Positions 1 to 9,393 of a stretch of DNA of 64,000 nt are shown here, one piece after another. The stretch comes from Micrasema longulum. Lineage: Eukaryota; Arthropoda; Insecta; Trichoptera; Brachycentridae. Below the pieces are notes generated by a model. It saw only the letters and a program-made list of their open reading frames with translations. It made no database searches and was not told the DNA's origin. The stretch lies in the NCBI GenBank assembly GCA_022494885.1, contig JAGVSM010004585.1, positions 1 through 64,000 on the forward strand, written 5' to 3'. Positions within the stretch are counted from its first letter, which is position 1; each line of letters opens with the position of its first letter. Made by a program: the position numbers and the translations under genes.

Positions 1-374
1 TACATAATAAATGCTTTAATGGACATCCTGATCAAAGATTTATATCTTACAGGCTATATAGTGTCCTAATTCGCTTCGGCTACTAGTTTGAGTGTTTTCG
101 TTTATAAACTACGGCTATAGGCAAAAATACTTAAGCCTTATACTGCTTTATAAGGAAATAAGCGGATTTCTTCTTAAGTAAAATACCAGTTTTATTTCGA
201 CTGCTTTGTGAATACTGATGAAGGGGAATGTTTTCATTTTAAAATAAATATCATTATCGTACAAGATAAAATAAAAATCTTTCATCATGCGTTCTTGATT
301 ATAAAGGTATCAGAAATCATTATTTACAAAACCACTCTCACGAAGGATGGGACACTAAAAATAAAATAAAATAC
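1..374. other. A+T-rich stretch, no gene seen
   Basis: There is no open frame with coding-like composition and no convincing transposon end. Around 80-150 there is a weak resemblance to the leader found upstream of SINE1 heads (GAGTGTTTTCG), too short to call. Confidence 0.5.
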
Positions 375-650
375 TTAAACTCATTAAAATAGCATTATAT
401 CAACTCATTAGTTAACACAATTTTTTTTTTTTTGATAATGATTCTTAAGATAAAAATAACTTTATTTAATTTATTTACATATAACTTTGAATTATCTATC
501 CTTACATCTGTTTTGTATAAAAACATTGAACTTTTTTATAAAGATACCAGTCTCGAAGATGTCATGAAAGCAATGAAACCGGTCACTGGATATTCCAAAT
601 TTGTAGATTAAAGTATCACTCGTCTTTTATTTATATAATAAAAATAAAGG
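375..650 (+). repeat. Penelope-like terminal repeat, family A, copy A1
   Basis: This is a member of a dispersed family with copies near 5.6, 5.95, 14.1, 19.3, 20.9, 22.5, 46.1, 56.7 and 57.0 kb. The family has a 5' part (here TCTGTTTTGTATAAAAACATT), a central conserved motif and a 3' part ending in CTCGTCTTTTATTT and ATAATAAA. The central motif folds like a hammerhead ribozyme and is listed separately. Family B, which shares the GAAACCGGTC core and a similar TTTTATT...ATAATAAA end, follows a Penelope-like reading frame, so I infer that family A is a related terminal repeat. The element is non-coding. The outer limits come from pairwise comparison with the copy at 5545-5830 and are approximate. 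Confidence 0.6.
544..593 (+). ncRNA. Hammerhead-ribozyme-like motif in repeat A1
   Basis: Helix I is CCAGT (547-551) pairing with ACTGG (585-589), extended outward by ATA/TAT. The core reads CTCGAAGA (552-559), one base longer than or rearranged from the hammerhead consensus CUGANGA. The helix II hairpin closes on a GAAA loop but has decayed here at CpG positions. GAAACCGGTC (575-584) follows, in which ACCGGT is a self-complementary helix III and TC would be the cleavage site. Penelope-like retroelements are known to carry such ribozymes in their terminal repeats. Given the core deviation, this copy may be inactive. Confidence 0.5.
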
Positions 651-999
651 TATGTGGTTGTATTATCTTTAAATAGAAACTCAAAAGTATTTATAATCTC
701 ATAAAACGATCATCACCAATTTGTTAAATGCATGTCGTTTTCTTTTTTCGTGATCTACCTACAAATGTTAGAGACGCGCCGGTTCTTTATTGACATTTAA
801 ATCAAAATTGAAATGTCACTATCCAAATGTTTGAGTTGTTCCTTTATACTCCTTTTTTTTCTATTCTATAACCTTTCTTCTCCTCTCTTAATAGTTTAGT
901 GTGATTTTTTAAGTTAATTTTTGTTTTAAATTGTTTTATAATAAAAAATTCTGTTAAAATGTGTCCATGTACTTGTAATTTTCTCAAACTGAACGGTTT

Positions 1000-1082
1000 G
1001 GGTAAGTAGGAAGAAATTGCCTTAAGGCAATATGCACCTAAAAGTTGTATATGTATATAAAGTGTAAAATAAATAAATAATG
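1000..1082 (+). mobile_element. Non-LTR retrotransposon 3' end (hairpin plus A-rich tail)
   Basis: A short terminal palindrome (TTGCCTTAAGGCAA, 1017-1030) is followed by AATATGCACC and a GTAAAATAAATAAATAA tail. The same arrangement of GC hairpin, roughly 20 bases and an AAAT-rich tail ends the LINE fragments at 33.9-34.3, 41.6-42.3 and 43.3-44.1 kb, two of which have readable C-terminal protein remnants. No coding part remains here, so it is an extremely 5'-truncated copy. Confidence 0.45.
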
Positions 1083-1225
1083 ATCAGGTGTTTATACTGA
1101 ACCCGAACACTCTTACACGGACACACCAAGCCCGTCAATTTAAAACCTACACATCAACAAGCGCAAATCAATACGCAAACATCTACATTACATAAATAAA
1201 TAAGTAGCCACGAAGAGTAGAAAAA

Positions 1226-1830
1226 GATGTTGAAAGAAGAGTGAATGCGGGCAACAAAATGAACGGAGCACTGAGCACAGTAATTTCTAATAAAAATATG
1301 TCAATCAAAGCTAAACTGGCAGTGCACAACGGAGTTTTAGTCCCAACACTTATGTATGGAAGTGAAACATGGAACTGGCAGAGGAAGGATGAAAGCCGAG
1401 TGAACGCGGTTGAAATGCGATCTCTTAGACAGATGTGTGGGAAATCAATGTATGACAGGGTTACGAATGATGAAATCAGGCGAGAGTGTAAATCTGAGAC
1501 AAGTATAATTGATAAGATTAAGAAAGGGTCTCTGAGATGGTTTGGTCACGTAGAACGAATGGACGACGAGAGAATGATAAAACAAGTATATATGGCAAAA
1601 ATTAACGGCAACGTTAGACGAGGAAGACGTGGCATGATCAAATAAACCAGAATCTTAAGTCTGGTCATGTCAAAAGCAGACAGAACCGAAGGGCATGTAT
1701 GATAAGATGTATGAATGTGGAAGAGGCTAGGAGTGTATGCCAGGATAGACGTGTGTGGCGGTCCATTCTCTCTGCCTACCCCTACGGGGAAATGGCGTGA
1801 TGGTAGTAGTAGTAGTAGTAGTAGCCACAA
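1226..1830 (+). pseudogene. 5'-truncated non-LTR retrotransposon, RT C-terminal part and 3' UTR (copy L1)
   Basis: The translation from about 1226 to 1645 contains DVERRVNAGNKMNGAL, PTLMYGSETW, RSLRQMCGKSMYDRV, IRRECKSETSIIDKI and GSLRWFGHVERMDD. This is the typical post-RT C-terminal region of arthropod RTE/CR1-type non-LTR elements. After a frame change at about 1640 the protein continues as NRRACMIRCMNVEEARSVCQDRRVWRSILSAYPYG to about 1795, so the copy is frameshifted. It ends in a (TAG)n simple repeat (1803-1822), a usual 3' tail for such elements. The endonuclease and RT palm domains are missing. A sister copy lies in reverse at 26937-27345, and diverged relatives lie at 25.3, 41.1, 44.2 and 53.0 kb. 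Confidence 0.8.
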
Positions 1831-1956
1831 ATACCTTTTTTTTAACTGTACGTTCAAATTACTATGTCAATTTAAAAATAGTACGGAAAGTTCAAAAATA
1901 ATCTCAGGTTTGAGCACGTGTTAAATAATTTTTAAAACAACTAATTGTACGTATTC

Positions 1957-2290
1957 TCATAATCATTTACATTTCCGCACCCAGTGGTGCATAGAGCACT
2001 GATACATCAAATGCAGTGTCTGTCGATTATCTGCTCTATACATTAAGGTTTATTTGTTTAACGCTTCAGGTGATATTCCAAGGAAAATTAAATATTGCGG
2101 TGCAAAACCACCTTTCAAATCAATATTTCATGTAAATCTTTTCAAGAATCAATCTCAAAACCTCGAGCATGGTAAGCAAATGCGCCAACTGCTACACTAC
2201 GGACCTTTTTTATAACACTCTATTACTTTTTTAGGATTTTTACCCGAGAGTAGCCATCGAGTCGAAAACACTCGTCCAGTTTCTATTTTG
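1957..2290 (-). mobile_element. SINE1 (tRNA-derived), copy a, with leader
   Basis: Read on the minus strand, this is a tRNA-like head (GCGCATTTGCTTACCATG, then GAGGTTTTGAGATTGATTC as a decayed B box), a body with repeated ATATTTCAT-like words, and a 3' end CACTGGGTGCGGAAATG. The head is preceded by the leader ACTGGACGAGTGTTTTCGAC and GGCTACTCTCGGGTAAAAAT, which recurs upstream of other SINE1 heads at 3.2, 8.6, 36.8 and 53.5 kb. It lies head-to-head with a second SINE1 copy starting at about 2291. Confidence 0.65.
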
Positions 2291-2535
2291 GATACATTTG
2301 GAGTTGGTGCGTTCGCCTACCATGCTCGAGGTCCTGGCCTCGATTCCTGGGAGGGTTGAGATGAAATATTTATTTATAAGGTGGTTTAACACTGCAATAT
2401 TTCACTGCTCTTGCACCAGCAGCTGAATCGTAAGACTGATCACCATGTAACAGATGATCAAGATACAATGCATATAATGTTTCAATACAGTGCCTTATGC
2501 ATCATCAGAAGCGGAAAAGGGCTTGACGATGATGT
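2291..2535 (+). mobile_element. SINE1, copy b
   Basis: The head has GCGTTCGCCTACCATG, then GGCCTCGATTCCTGG as the B box region. It is followed by GAGATGAAATATTTATTTAT, the internal GCAATATTTCACTG, GATGATCAAGATACAATGC and the tail AGTGCCTTATGCATCATC, GCGGAAAAGGGC, GATGATG. The order matches the near-complete copy at 42355-42602. With copy a it forms an inverted pair able to fold on itself. Confidence 0.65.
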
Positions 2536-3175
2536 TTTATTTTCAAATTAAATAAAAGAAGTAAATTATTCTTTTTAATGAATGAAAAAGTTCTTAAGTT
2601 AACAAATTTAGTACAAAAACGAAGAAAAATCGAAAAACAAGAATTTCAAAAATATATATTAAAAAATGTTTATGTGAAATTTCACGGAAGCTTAGATTTC
2701 AAAGTTTATTTCATTACGTATGCTGTTGTGGTAGAGCTGGTAGTGGGTATAAGTCAGTAGAAATCTCAGACGTTAAATTATACATATTATATTATGTTGG
2801 TAGCATCTGGGTTCGCAAACCAGACAATAATAAGGTTCCTTCCTCCGCCTGTTTCTTATGAAGGATATTTACTTCTTGCGCTTTTTTGCTTCAAAGCCCA
2901 ACCTTAGCCTTATAATTCCAACTGCTGTGATTTGTTAGTTCATCTGTCACATGATTCAGAGTAAAAAAACATCCCGCGCACGAATATGGTAAACGAAATT
3001 TAATTTTCACATTTCAACACCGTTGGAAAGTAGCAACAGAGAGCTTGAATGTTGTAATTTATTTTTTCTGGTTTAGTAACTGAAACACTTTATTTTTTAA
3101 ATGAAATCATAATAACCATTTATTATGTGTATAGATGCATGAAGAATTCAGTTGTGTTTGGAAAAATTTAACCAA

Positions 3176-3495
3176 AATCCTGGACTAGTGTTTTTGACTC
3201 ACTAGTCCAGGATTTGTTTTTGCTCTCAGGTTAGAACCTTAATAAATAAATAAATTGGAGATAAGTTCGCCTCGCATTGTAGTGGTTGGCGAAACTAACA
3301 TGTTTGAGGTTCTAAGTTTGATTCCTCGTAGGGTGAAGTAATTTTTTTTTAAAGGTGTTTTTACACAGCAATATTTCACTATCCTTGGACTGGCTCTGGA
3401 AACATAAGGTTGATCATCTTATCTTCTCTGTAAAAACGATCAATATACCAAACAATTGGAATTACAAGACAGTGTCCCATGCACCAATAGATTAA
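3176..3495 (+). mobile_element. SINE1, copy c, with palindromic leader
   Basis: The leader contains a perfect 16-bp inverted repeat (3175-3190 and 3200-3215, AAATCCTGGACTAGTG). The tRNA-like head follows: GTTCGCCTCGCATTGTAGTGGTTGGCG, split by substitutions, with a B box TAAGTTTGATTCC near 3314-3326. The body has TTTTTACACAGCAATATTTCAC and TTGGACTGGC, and the 3' part is CAGTGTCCCATGCACCA. It lacks the GGAAATGATGATGA tail. Confidence 0.6.
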
Positions 3496-3524
3496 AATAA
3501 AGAAAGAACGATAATTATTATCAT

Positions 3525-3900
3525 TATTCTCTTTCTTTACCTAACAGTGCAAAGGGTACTGAATTGGTAAGCCTACCGAAGCGTATCCTGATATTTTTTT
3601 AACAAAAATATACGATGGATTTTTTAATATAAATGTATCTTGATATTTTTTTTAACGTTATATCGGACTGTGGTCCCGTGGCTAGAAGGATAAGGAGTCC
3701 TAGATTTGAACTCCACTTTACTTAAACTTGTTGAAAATCGCCAGCAAAATTATAATATTTGGGTAAATTAAAAGAACGTTAAAAATTTTTTTCAATTTTT
3801 TTTTCAAAATCAATGTTTAATGTCAACGATTCGGAAAATTAACCCGGGACCTCTTGCATATAGGTAAACGTGCTGGGCAATTTACCACAAGGTGGTTAAA
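3525..3900 (-). mobile_element. SINE1, copy d, interrupted by SINE2
   Basis: The 3' part (3525-3596: CAGTGCAAAGGGTACTG, then GCGTATCCTGAT) and the tRNA-like head (3816-3900: ACCCGGGACCTCTTGCAT, then ACGTGCTGGGCAATTTACCAC) are both on the minus strand. They are separated by about 200 bases holding a plus-strand SINE2. A word of the SINE1 3' part, GTATCYTGATATTTTTTT, occurs on both sides (near 3584 and 3637), perhaps a duplication made on insertion. Confidence 0.5.
3655..3790 (+). mobile_element. SINE2 (second tRNA-derived family), nested copy
   Basis: The head reads TGTGGTCCCGTGGCTAGAAG, GATAAGGAGTCC, then GATTTGAACTCCACTTT as a B box. The body TTGTTGAAAATCGCC and GTAAATTAAAAGAACG matches reverse-strand copies at 27.4, 27.7 and 60.6 kb. 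By eye the head is closest to a tRNA-Arg-like sequence (GGATAAGG arm, GGTTCGAATCC arm); that identity is inference. Confidence 0.55.
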
Positions 3901-4074
3901 CGGCGAAAAAATAATTCTTATAACATTGTATAAATTACATGGCAAATTTTCGTGTTAATTACCCTGATTGGCCCTGAATTTAACTTTAAAAAATAAAAAT
4001 GGTTATTTTGTAACTGCACCGACGCTTGAAGCGTAGTTCTAATAACTTGACTTTTTTTGCTGCAAAAAACGATC

Positions 4075-4150
4075 CAGATACGTTTAAATCGGAATAAATA
4101 TGCAGTGCCCTATCCACCACAGGGTACGGATGGGTAAATAATGATGATAA
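4075..4150 (+). mobile_element. SINE1 3' end fragment
   Basis: GATCCAGATACG, ATGCAGTGCCCTATCCACCA, CAGGGTACGGATGGG and ATGATGATAATG follow the order of the SINE1 3' end (recognition of ATACGC, AGTGCCCTATGCACCA, GTGCGGAAAGGG, ATGATGATGA). There is no head. Confidence 0.5.
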
Positions 4151-4444
4151 TGTGTGAAATACTACAGCAGGTTGACGTTTTTTAAAGTAACGTAAAATCA
4201 GGTAGTGGACCTGTTTAGTTTCAGCGCTGAAATACGGCGTTTATTGTCTAAAATATTTTTTACTTGCAACACCACATAAACATCAATCGTCAGTGCGTAT
4301 AATGTAAATAAGAAAGTAAAGTTAACAAAAATAGTTTGACTTGCAAAATTGCAAGGATATTATATCACATCAGCTTCCCTAGGTACAAAAATACATGTTC
4401 TAAAGCTATATATTATTTAATAATATAAATCTGTTCAATTTCAG

Positions 4445-4672
4445 GCCGTGACACGAGGAATATAATTTGGCAAGACGATTCTAGCAGTGACTGTACCTTG
4501 TGTGTGGCGTACAGGTTGAAGCCGGTAACGTTGTCACATGGCGACTGCGGGATAATGAGATATGGTGTAAACTCCGAAACCATTAGGGCGCCTGTAACGC
4601 GGCGTAATCAGATTGGGGACACCTACCCGTGAAGCAAGGGCGAGTGCCCTGGATGTGAGCACATTCAGACAG
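4445..4672 (+). CDS. Candidate spliced exon, product not recognised (frame interrupted)
   Basis: A polypyrimidine-like stretch ending TCTGTTCAATTTCAG (to 4444) precedes an island much richer in G+C than its surroundings. The frame beginning at 4447 is open for 61 codons: starts RDTRNIIWQDD, then SDCTLCVAYRLKPVTL, HGDCGIMRYG, TRRNQIGDTYP, stop TGA at 4630-4632. Starting one base later, at 4631, the sequence reads EARASALDVSTFRQ and ends exactly at a donor-like CAG|GTAACA (4672/4673). A single extra T at 4630 would therefore explain an exon open from acceptor to donor. It could be a terminal exon ending at TGA, an exon with an assembly indel, or a decayed exon. There are four cysteines in the open part and no known domain that I can name. 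Repeats surround it and no partner exon was found. Confidence 0.4.
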
Positions 4673-4732
4673 GTAACATTAATAACCATGTCTAATTAAA
4701 CCTTAACAACGATAAAGATACAATTAAGAGAT

Positions 4733-4880
4733 AGCGTAACGGATTGTGGTCCCGTGGTAGAGTCGCGAACGAACCAAGGTGTACTTTCTCAAATATTTTA
4801 TTTTAGTGGAAGACATGGTAATTTTATTATAGGTTCTAGGTTTGAACCCTACTCTAGCGCAACTGTTTCCATTTTTTTAT
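4733..4880 (+). mobile_element. SINE2 copy with internal insertion
   Basis: The head starts GGATTGTGGTCCCGTGG (4740-4756). The B-box half TTCTAGGTTTGAACCCTACT, then CTAGCGCAACTG, appears only at 4833-4865. About 60 extra bases (CTTTCTCAAATATTTTATT...) separate the two halves of the tRNA-like region. Confidence 0.45.
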
Positions 4881-4934
4881 CACAGTTATTCATCGCTCCA
4901 AAATTAACATCTTCCATATCATTATTTTTCCAGC

Positions 4935-5150
4935 GTTGATTTATTAATGACCGCGTATCTTGATCATTATTTTGTTACGTGATGGTTAGATGATCAGTCA
5001 GGTGTTTAGATTAAGGTGCCAGTCCAGAGACTATGAAATGATTCAGTGTCAAAACAATTTTTCAACTAAACATTTAATATCAACCATTTCAGGATTTAAG
5101 CCTAAAAATTCTTGCATGGTAGACAAATGTGCTAACCATCAAGACCACAA
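4935..5150 (-). mobile_element. SINE1, copy f
   Basis: On the minus strand the order is head (GTTAGCACATTTGTCTACCA, TGCAAGAATTTTTAGGC), GATATTAAATGTTTAG in place of the ATGAAATATTTATTT body, CATAGTCTCTGGACTGGCACC, GATCATCTAACCATCACG, then AATGATCAAGATACGCGG. The last 40 bases of the 3' end are missing. Confidence 0.6.
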
Positions 5151-5544
5151 GTCAACGAAAAAAAATATATTTTTTCGAATATTTAAACCTTTATTTTTTA
5201 CTTTTATTTTATAAAATTCAGTGTAGATATTACACATAGGTTGTATGCTTTAGTTAAAACATGTTTTATGCTTCAGTTAAATAAATTTGATAAATACCTC
5301 AAAATATGCCTTTTTGCTATTATTGAAATTAAAATTTTGAAATTATTGAAATGTTTGAGTAGATTGTATAGTATTTTTGACTGTTCTGCATTTTCCTTGC
5401 TTTTTTAATGTGATAGTGTTGATGTTTTCTGATATTATATGTATGTGAGCATTTTCGAATACAGTAATTTTATCCTTACGGATGAGGGAAAATAAATCAT
5501 AACAAAACAATTTCTCAAACATTTAAGTTTGTGAGTGAAAATTC

Positions 5545-5830
5545 TTAATGGAAGTTTATTGTTATTTATTATAGAAATAAAAGACAAGTGAAACTTCAAT
5601 TAAAAAAAATAAATATCCAGCAACTGGTTTCATCGCTTTCGTGACATCTTGGAGACTGGTATCTTTATTGAGAAATTCAATGTTTTTATACAAAACAGAG
5701 GTAAGAATAGAGAATTCTAAATTATTCTAGAGTAAATTAAATTAAATTATTTTTGCCGTAACGATCATTAACAAAGTGTTTCATGTTAACTGATGAGTTT
5801 ATTTAATAATATTTGTAATTAGTATAGGTA
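5545..5830 (-). repeat. Penelope-like terminal repeat, family A, copy A2, with hammerhead-like motif
   Basis: This is the reverse complement of copy A1, sharing TCTGTTTTGTATAAAAACATT upstream of the motif and CTTTTATTTCTATAATAAA downstream. The motif is at 5613-5663: helix I is CCAGT pairing with GCTGG, helix II contains a GAAA loop (GTCACGAAAGCGAT), and the invariant element is GAAACCAGTT. Compared with A1, the first base of the 3' helix I strand changes A to G but still pairs with U. It lies head-to-head with copy A3 just downstream. Confidence 0.55.
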
Positions 5831-5849
5831 CTGTATATATATTATTTTT

Positions 5850-6025
5850 ACTTGCCCCCTTCTTCGTGAATTCGATTTCTGTCAATTATGATTTCTGAGA
5901 AAAAACGATGAATGAAAGATGAAAACGAAGATGTCGCGAAAGCGATGAAACCGGTCACGGATATTAGAAATTCGTGGATTGAAGTATCACTCGTCTTTTA
6001 TTTCTATTATAAAATAACTTACTTT
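5850..6025 (+). repeat. Penelope-like terminal repeat, family A, copy A3
   Basis: It contains AACGAAGATGTCGCGAAAGC, then GATGAAACCGGTCACGG (5924-5960) and GTATCACTCGTCTTTTATTT. Helix II (TCGC-GAAA-GCGA, 5934-5945) is perfect here. The 5' strand of helix I is lost, since AAAAC replaces CCAGT, so this copy could not fold completely. Confidence 0.55.
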
Positions 6026-6054
6026 ATTAAAAAGGCGCTGCAGCGCTAGTCATA

Positions 6055-6180
6055 GAAGATTAAAGATGTTCAAACAGTGAGAAATTGGCGAATGTTACAC
6101 AAAGTCTAATGTTATAACTTAAATCATCCAATGACTGGAAATAAACTCTGCAAAAAAATGTCTAAATTTCCATTAACTGT
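6055..6180 (-). repeat. TIR element family C, fragment
   Basis: GGCGAATGTTACACAAAGTC, TAATGTTATAACTTAAATCA and TCCAATGAC match the inner end of the family C right arm (GGTGAATGTTACACAAT, GACCAGTCAATGA) seen at 45.1 kb. Only this arm is recognisable. Confidence 0.35.
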
Positions 6181-9116
6181 ACTCAGAATAAAATTAAACC
6201 CTATAAAATGTCTCTCAAACGAAATTAACAGAACTAGCATTATTTGGTTGTGAGATTTCCATGAAAAAATAAATTAGAGCAAATTATTTCCGAGGAACAG
6301 AATACCGTAATTTGGAAGCAGTTATTGCAGTACAGTCCATTCAAATCTTTGAGAAACTTTACTTATGTGTGCGTGACAGAACGTTTTCAAATTAAATATT
6401 CTGTTTCACCTAATAACACAAACGAAAGGTGTAAGTCAACTTAATTCACCGACAGGCACTCACACAAAAACATAAGCTTGTTTAACATTCAAACGCACTG
6501 TACTGTATTTGTATTTTCTTTTTGTTAATGCAATTTTTTTCATAGACCCTAGACTAACACCTTTAACGTGCAAATAATCACATTTTATGTAACGATGACT
6601 AATTTTCAAATGTCACAAAATAGTCAACATTTTTATGTTTTAAATCCCATTAAGAAAAATAAAGTATTGTTACACTTGATCGCCCAAGTTTTAAATCAAT
6701 TCAAAAACGTTGTAGGTAAAAATATCTAAAAACGTTTTTTCCTATTTTTACAAATACATATGTTTTTTTAAGTTTATTTTTTTATTCATATAAAGACTCA
6801 TATTAACCAAAAAGAAATAACTTATCCCTTATTCTTTGAGGCCAAGAGAGATTATTTGTAAATACTTAGGTTTCTAAGCTACTGGTGATTCAGCCAATTG
6901 ACCGTCCGATCTCCATGGGAGTCAGTTCGTACGATGCAGCTGGAATTATAGATAAAATGGTATATATTATTCAATATCAACCAAAGCGGCTCATCAGTCA
7001 CATAGCCTTTTTACCGTCAATAAAACATATTTAGTTGTATTTTCTCTTCGTCTCGAGTAAAGTGCTCTAAAAAAATATAAACATAACTCAAATTCTTGTT
7101 TGTTACAAAGGATTTTTCTAGACACAATAATTACTGAATTTTTAAAAACAATGCAGCATTGTCAATCAAACTATAGATCACCATAATATTTAACATTTTT
7201 TTTTTACGATAATCATATTTCTGCCTAGTAGATGACATGATTTGGTAGAATTTCGTCCATAGCACGGGGTTTTAGTTCTTTTAATTCAGAAAAATTGATA
7301 AAAGGAACAATCGAAGAAATTAATCAAGAAAATAAGTCATCACATAAACCAGCCAACGATACGTCAAAAATTTAAAAATAAATACAACTTCTATGCTCGT
7401 TCGTCAAAAAATCTCTAACATTAATTTGAATTTATTTATTTCACATAAAACTTTTTCTTTTTTCTTTTCAATATGAACATCTCACTAGGCACAACCCGTG
7501 TCTAAGCATTTATTTGCATTATTTTTATATTATGCTCTAGTTACATTAGTGAGTATTTATAATAATTTATTTATTTATTTATTTAATATTGTTTGACAAC
7601 CCAATATTATTTGCAGTTAATAATGATTGAAATAAAAATCCGTTGGTGACACCAAACATTTTGAACACAATATGTAAACGTATCTATAACATCAGTACTT
7701 AAAATCAGTGTATTTTAAATTAGAATTTATTGCCTTTTTCAGAATGCCCTTCGTTCTCATTAAAAAGCAATTATCATTTGCGTTAAGGGCGTTATTTATT
7801 TCAATTGATTAACATAATTTGGCCCATAAAGGGTAAATAGTTTTGCGTCTGGGAGGCCCTCATTAAGTGTCACTGTAACTCTAGTTCCCAGGCGATAATA
7901 TATGGGAACGTTATGCTTCTCTAAAGTATTTCGAAAATGCAACCTATATCAACATTTAATTACGTGCCTTTATCAACAACCAACGAATTCCACGGTTTCC
8001 ATAACCTCGTCTTTTTCTCAAAGGTTAACCTATAAAATTTCTGAATTATCAATCAATTAGGTATTTTGGTCGGGAATAACGTCTTAAATACGATAAAAAA
8101 TTACATATAGCGAATTTTTACGATACTAATGATATCACTATCAATGTATTCAAAACATGTTTTCATATTCATTTATAATACTCTGGTTTAAAAATAAGCA
8201 TATAAAAACGGCTCGCAGTTGGCATAACGCCTTATTTAAAAACAGTCGACTGCGATTCTAATAAATATTACGTACAAGTTTGGCGCTAAAACGTAATTCG
8301 TTCTGTTTTTCCCACACAGCGCAAAACGTCTCGTTTTCGGGTAATTCAAAATATGCTTCTTTTAAACTCACGTAGAAAATATATCCGACGTCGCATGAAA
8401 AAAATATTGATTCTTTTACCATTGTAATTTTTTGCATATTTAAAAAAAATAATTAAAAAACATGAAAATGTCCTATTACTGCTAGGTCAAAAATTTCCAT
8501 CAATAAAAATTGATCTAATTTACTTTATATTTGTATCCGGATGAATAAATAGTACAGCTCTGTATAAAATAAACCCGAATTCTACTGGAGTGTTTTTGAC
8601 TCGATGGCTGTTCGCAGGTAAAATTTCTGAAAAAGGAAATTGAGTTTGGATAAGACTTCTTCGCATTCTAGTGGTTGGCGATTGATATTATGAATTTTGA
8701 TTTATAATTGAAAGTTTCTTAAAACGAGAAATAAAAATTTATTCCGAAATTGTTTTAAAAAAAGTTTTATGTGGAAATATGATAAGAGAAAAAAAGTATG
8801 TCTTTATTATGAAATATTGTTGGTGATTAGTTAAAACTATAATTAAAATTATTATAGAGTTATCAAATTATTAAAGTTTAATTCGTGGCGAAATTTAGCG
8901 GATTTGAATTCTTGATTGTGACGTTGAATTATAATTAAATTCTATTAAGGAATAACTCTTCCTAACGCCGTAATTGGTTAGGTAGAACAATGATTTTATA
9001 TTTCATTATAAACTATTATAATATTTTGAGTTTGTAGAAAACTTATGTTTTAGAAACGTTATATGTATAATGATATAAAAGTGATGAATTAAAAAAAAAA
9101 TCGTGTTGAAAAATCA
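6180..9116. other. A+T-rich stretch with one small exon candidate and a SINE1 head remnant
   Basis: It is mostly featureless A+T-rich sequence with an (ATTT)n run near 7566-7590. A decayed plus-strand SINE1 leader and head (CTGGAGTGTTTTTGACTCGA, then TTCTAGTGGTTGGCG) lies at about 8580-8690. A modestly G+C-richer island at 7780-7910 and a cluster of CpG at 8190-8400 were inspected and have no frame I trust. Confidence 0.4.
6894..6959 (+). CDS. Candidate 22-codon exon, product not recognised
   Basis: The frame reads PIDRPISMGVSSYDAAGIID, then KM, between GATTCAG (acceptor-like, to 6893) and ATG|GTATAT (donor-like, 6960). Base composition is higher in G+C than the flanks. Both borders fall on codon boundaries, so the exon would be phase 0 at each end. 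The polypyrimidine tract is weak. The open frame also runs on unspliced to a stop at about 7032, so this may be chance. Confidence 0.2.
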
Positions 9117-9366
9117 AGAAAAAAATATGAAAATAATCTTTATTTCATCACCGTCATCAAACTCCTTTCCACACCCGAAGGTGCATATGGCACTGTGGCT
9201 CTCAAATGCAGCGTATTAGCCGGACGTTTAAAGTGACAGTCCAGAAAAAAATATGAAAATAATCTTTATTTCATCACCGTCATCAAACTCCTTTCCACAC
9301 CCGAAGGTGCAAGGCACTGTGGCTCTCAAATGCAGCGTATTAGCCGGACGTTTAAAGTGACAGTCC
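9117..9366 (-). repeat. Tandem duplication of a SINE1 3' end (two units of about 125 bp)
   Basis: Unit 1 (9117-9242, 126 bp) and unit 2 (9243-9366, 124 bp) are identical by eye except for GCATATGGCAC against GCAAGGCAC. Each carries the reverse-strand SINE1 3' end (CACCGTCATCA, CTCCTTTCCACACCCGAAGG, ATGCAGCGTATTAG). The near identity points to a recent local duplication. Confidence 0.8.
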
Positions 9367-9393
9367 AGTAAGTAAAGGAAGTCATAGTTAGTA

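Noticed and set aside
1546..1857. 103-codon minus-strand frame
   Set aside because: It is the antisense of non-LTR copy L1 running through its (TAG)n tail.
8320..8450. Acceptor-like TTTTTCCCACACAG followed by a 35-codon frame
   Set aside because: The frame is Arg/Lys-rich by composition, has no donor and dissolves into A+T-rich sequence.
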